From contig PBAS01000065.1 of NCBI GenBank assembly GCA_002716625.1, forward strand, positions 1-44,323: DNA of 44,323 nt. Direction: 5' to 3'. The DNA is from Phycisphaeraceae bacterium. Lineage in GTDB: Bacteria; Planctomycetota; Phycisphaerae; Phycisphaerales; Phycisphaeraceae. Within the stretch, counting starts at the first letter, position 1; every line of letters starts with the position of its first letter. The notes beneath the pieces are model-generated. The model was not told where the DNA came from. It was given only the letters and a program-made list of their open reading frames with translations, and did not search any database. Shown piece after piece: positions 43,135 to 44,323 of this stretch. A program made the translations under genes and the position numbers.

Positions 43135-43755
43135 ATGGTTATTTATGTCGACGATCAACCCACTAATTCAAACGCTACGGTTATAGGTGATGCTCTAAAC
43201 GAAGTGCGTGCAATGCTGGCCCGGCAGAAAAGAATCGTCGTTGAAGTGAAACTCAACGGCACACCACTAAGAGGCGAAAACCTGGACCAACATCAATCAA
43301 TATTATTAACACCTGCTAGTGAACTACGTTGTTTTTCAGCCAATCCACACGAGGTGGCCTACTCAGCTCTCAAAGAACTGCCCGGCGCACTTGATCAGGC
43401 TCAACATCTATTTTCGTATGCCTCTGATTTAATCAGCCAAGATAGTAATACTGAAGCCATGTCTCATGTCAGCCAAGGCATTGAAATATGGCAGCAAGTT
43501 CAACAGGCGGTTATTCAATCGTGCGATCTTGTGGATATAAATTTAAACTATTTAACCGTTGACGATCAGAAACCAACTGTGATCATTGATGATCTAATTG
43601 ACCAACTCAAAAATACCAGAGATGCGATCCAAACAGGCGATGTGGTTGGACTGGCCGATGCACTTGGGTACGAATGGCCTGAGCTTACCGAACGCTGGCA
43701 ACAACTGATCGAGGCCTTGATTGCCCTGATCGATGAGCAAATGCGAAAATACTGA
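43135..43755 (+). CDS. Hypothetical protein, mostly helical
   Basis: A 206-residue acidic protein I do not recognise. The first ~65 residues look like a small alpha/beta domain (MVIYVDDQP, RIVVEVKLNGTPL, SILLTPASEL). The rest is predicted helical (LPGALDQAQHLFSYASDLI, SHVSQGIEIWQQVQQAVI, DLIDQLKNTRDAIQTG, WQQLIEALIALIDEQM). No signal peptide, metal motif or nucleotide loop is seen. It is 62 bases before nuoC, on the same strand, and divergent from the hydroxyacid dehydrogenase. Codon use looks like its neighbours. Role unknown. Confidence 0.75.
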   Translation: MVIYVDDQPTNSNATVIGDALNEVRAMLARQKRIVVEVKLNGTPLRGENLDQHQSILLTPASELRCFSANPHEVAYSALKELPGALDQAQHLFSYASDLISQDSNTEAMSHVSQGIEIWQQVQQAVIQSCDLVDINLNYLTVDDQKPTVIIDDLIDQLKNTRDAIQTGDVVGLADALGYEWPELTERWQQLIEALIALIDEQMRKY

Positions 43756-43817
43756 CCAATAGTAGAATCAATCTTGGTCCAAAGCACGAATCCTTCATTT
43801 TTGTTATACCATAAACC

Positions 43818-44323
43818 ATGACCGATACCTCCCTTAGCAACCCGACACTTCCAATCCTCAAGCAACATTTTACGCATGTTAAGCTTGTGGCAAGTGAATT
43901 TAGAGGGCAAACAACCGTAGTTGTTCCCACTGAAAACCTCTATGAAATCATGTCATTTCTAAGAAATGATCCTCGCTGCGCATATAACTTCCTGTGTGAT
44001 GTGACGGGCGTGGACTACCTCAACTACCCATCAGTCAGCGGTGCGCCCGATGGGCGTTTTGGCGTTATTTATATGCTTACCAGCCATGCCCACAACACCA
44101 GATTGACCGTAAAGGTTATGCTCACCCCAAGTCTCGATACTTCAGGCATTGATGAGGACCCGGCACTGCATCTAGCCAGTGTGGTCAACCTCTGGGCAGG
44201 TGCTGAGTGGCCTGAACGAGAAGTGTTTGACATGTTTGGAATCCGCTTCAATAACCACCCAGATCTTCGGCGTATTCTCACTTGGGAGACTTATCCTGGG
44301 CATCCATTGCGTAAGGACTATCC
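43818..44323 (+). CDS. nuoC: NADH-quinone oxidoreductase subunit C, cut by window end
   Basis: The first 168 codons of NuoC, the 30 kDa peripheral-arm subunit of respiratory complex I, which links the NADH-oxidising part to the membrane arm. Seen are NFLCDVTGVDYL, then the subunit signature EWPEREVFDMFGIRF ending in HPDLRRIL and GHPLRKDYP. The frame is open to the end of the window, so the last residues or a fused NuoD part lie outside. The start is ATG 43818, preceded by AT-rich sequence without a clear ribosome binding site. nuoD and further complex I genes are expected just beyond the window. Confidence 0.92.
   Translation, partial: MTDTSLSNPTLPILKQHFTHVKLVASEFRGQTTVVVPTENLYEIMSFLRNDPRCAYNFLCDVTGVDYLNYPSVSGAPDGRFGVIYMLTSHAHNTRLTVKVMLTPSLDTSGIDEDPALHLASVVNLWAGAEWPEREVFDMFGIRFNNHPDLRRILTWETYPGHPLRKDY

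Noticed and set aside
1-44323. tRNA, CRISPR, insertion sequence, prophage or toxin-antitoxin genes
   Set aside because: I looked through the intergenic stretches for tRNA-like TPsiC segments, regular direct repeats, transposase motifs and small paired genes, and saw none that I could support.

Overview
The window looks like a bacterial chromosome segment of about 50% GC that carries housekeeping genes. Products are full-length members of bacterial families. I see no rRNA, tRNA, CRISPR array, insertion sequence or phage gene. The gene mix suggests a Planctomycetota bacterium, probably Phycisphaerae-like: a dxr-rseP-yidC-mnmE block with oversized RseP and YidC, a secreted DUF255/DsbD-N fusion, a small Cys-rich protein of a type I associate with planctomycetes, and several weakly conserved pseudo-receiver proteins. 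That placement is inference from family content and was not computed.

Layout. From 67 to 15769 every gene is on the minus strand: a class III aminotransferase, smpB, mnmE (split by an in-frame TAG), yidC, rseP, dxr, an RNase E/G, ptsI (enzyme I), metK and a Na+/H+ antiporter. fumC follows on the plus strand, facing pgl, zwf and mnmG on the minus strand. ilvC is on the plus strand, followed by a truncated phytanoyl-CoA dioxygenase remnant that faces a Gfo/Idh/MocA oxidoreductase and a metallophosphoesterase-HAD fusion. From 26008 to 38788 the genes are on the plus strand: the DUF255/DsbD-N fusion, tatD, a small Cys-rich protein, a two-gene diguanylate cyclase module, transketolase, an alpha-glucan phosphorylase, and thiL-tsaE-yacG with overlapping ends. 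A Fur-like regulator and homoserine dehydrogenase diverge from a region rich in inverted repeats. nadD with a pseudo-receiver gene and a D-2-hydroxyacid dehydrogenase are on the minus strand. An unknown gene and the start of nuoC, cut by the window end, close the window.

Functions. Central carbon metabolism is well represented: zwf and pgl (oxidative pentose phosphate entry), transketolase, glycogen phosphorylase, fumarase and complex I. So are membrane-protein biogenesis and proteolysis (YidC, RseP), tRNA modification (MnmE, MnmG, TsaE), ribosome rescue (SmpB) and cofactor synthesis (Dxr, NadD, ThiL, MetK).

I found no convincing novel defence or mobile system. The leads most worth a second look are the amber codon splitting mnmE, a Fur homologue that has lost most metal ligands and has a perfect palindrome just upstream of its start, competing inverted repeats in front of yidC and of hom, an RseP with four PDZ-like segments, two unusual domain fusions, and repeated pseudo-receiver domains, one of them fused to a GGDEF enzyme.
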